Positions 5,658 through 5,772 of a stretch of DNA of 5,772 nucleotides are shown piece by piece; position 1 is the stretch's first letter; each line of letters starts with the position of its first letter. A program made the translations under genes and the position numbers. This DNA is from Chloroflexota bacterium. Lineage in GTDB: Bacteria; Chloroflexota; Anaerolineae; Caldilineales; Caldilineaceae. Under the pieces are notes generated by a model. It did not search any database. It saw only the letters and a list, made by a program, of their open reading frames with translations, and was not told the origin of the DNA. Location of the stretch: positions 1 through 5,772 of the forward strand of contig JAGWYN010000103.1 in NCBI GenBank assembly GCA_018969295.1. Direction: 5' to 3'.

Positions 5658-5666
5658 TGCTATACT
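5658..5666 (+). promoter_or_regulatory. Candidate extended -10 promoter before the right-edge gene
   Basis: TGC followed by TATACT (5661-5666) is an extended -10 element in an AT-rich patch, 56 bases before ATG 5722. No good -35 lies at the usual distance, which extended -10 promoters can tolerate. It may be the internal promoter of the insertion sequence suspected at the right edge. Confidence 0.4.
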
Positions 5667-5721
5667 GATGCAAATGAACGCAGATGTAGCAGCACCGGTC
5701 CATCAGTGAAGAGAGTGATGC

Positions 5722-5772
5722 ATGAGAGGCGGACAGCCCACACAAATCAAGTTGAGTGAAGGCGAGCAGCAG
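5722..5772 (+). CDS. 5' end of a probable IS630-type transposase or related HTH protein (partial)
   Basis: ATG 5722 opens a frame to the window edge: MRGGQPTQIKLSEGEQQ. GAAGAGAG (5708-5715) six bases upstream is an acceptable ribosome-binding site. Many IS630-family transposases begin with a short leader and a phrase like I-x-L-(S/T)-x-x-E-R/Q before their homeodomain-like helices, which fits. Seventeen residues are too few to be sure, and another regulator could start the same way. The AT-rich leader from about 5634 could be the left end of the element; its right end lies outside the window. Confidence 0.45.
   Translation, partial: MRGGQPTQIKLSEGEQQ

Noticed and set aside
4420..5745. 441-codon open frame on the minus strand, longer than the gene it opposes
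   Set aside because: The plus-strand frame carries recognisable transglutaminase-like motifs and a coupled start. The antisense product is rich in His/Arg/Gln/Val without motifs and reflects the GC-rich third positions.

Overview
The window is a moderately GC-rich bacterial accessory region made of a few intact genes separated by decayed pieces of others. No rRNA, tRNA or housekeeping gene anchors the taxonomy. The mix of Rpn-type PD-(D/E)XK nuclease genes with a DUF4351-like tail, a transglutaminase-like conflict-type protein, and IS66-like, IS630-like and reverse-transcriptase sequence suggests Chloroflexota or a cyanobacterium-like genome. I lean to Chloroflexota; this is inference, not proof.

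Layout, left to right. (1) Positions 1-174 hold the last 57 codons of a gene cut by the window edge. They match the 3' end of the next complete gene at 172 of 174 bases, so two near-identical Rpn/DUF4351 genes lie in tandem. (2) The complete Rpn-family gene (381-1466) carries a perfect-period array of twelve 12-bp units encoding R-E/K-E-G. (3) A dihydrofolate reductase-family (RibD C-terminal-like) gene follows at 1702-2304, with a clear Shine-Dalgarno. (4) At 2527-3102 is a glycosyltransferase remnant that lacks its beginning and most of its middle. Its stop overlaps the start of an intact polytopic membrane protein gene (3099-3656) by 4 bases. (5) From 3657 to about 4413 no intact gene is seen. 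This stretch holds the last part of a MalG-type sugar ABC permease on the minus strand, the N-terminal part of an IS66-like transposase with an in-frame TAA, and an N-terminal piece of a reverse transcriptase. The reverse-transcriptase piece is joined to a short tail that overlaps the next gene. (6) The intact gene at 4414-5598 encodes a 394-residue protein with an N-terminal coiled coil, a beta-rich middle and a transglutaminase-like Cys/His domain. That domain resembles the N-terminal module of DUF4011-type helicases. (7) The right edge has an extended -10 promoter candidate and the first 17 codons of a probable IS630-type transposase.

The genes do not form one pathway. The glycosyltransferase remnant and membrane protein look like an old operon pair. 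The transglutaminase-like gene looks like the surviving downstream member of a translationally coupled pair whose upstream partner was destroyed by mobile elements. The most interesting parts are the stand-alone transglutaminase-like protein with its coiled-coil module, the three-part mosaic in front of it, and the tandem Rpn genes with an in-frame repeat array.
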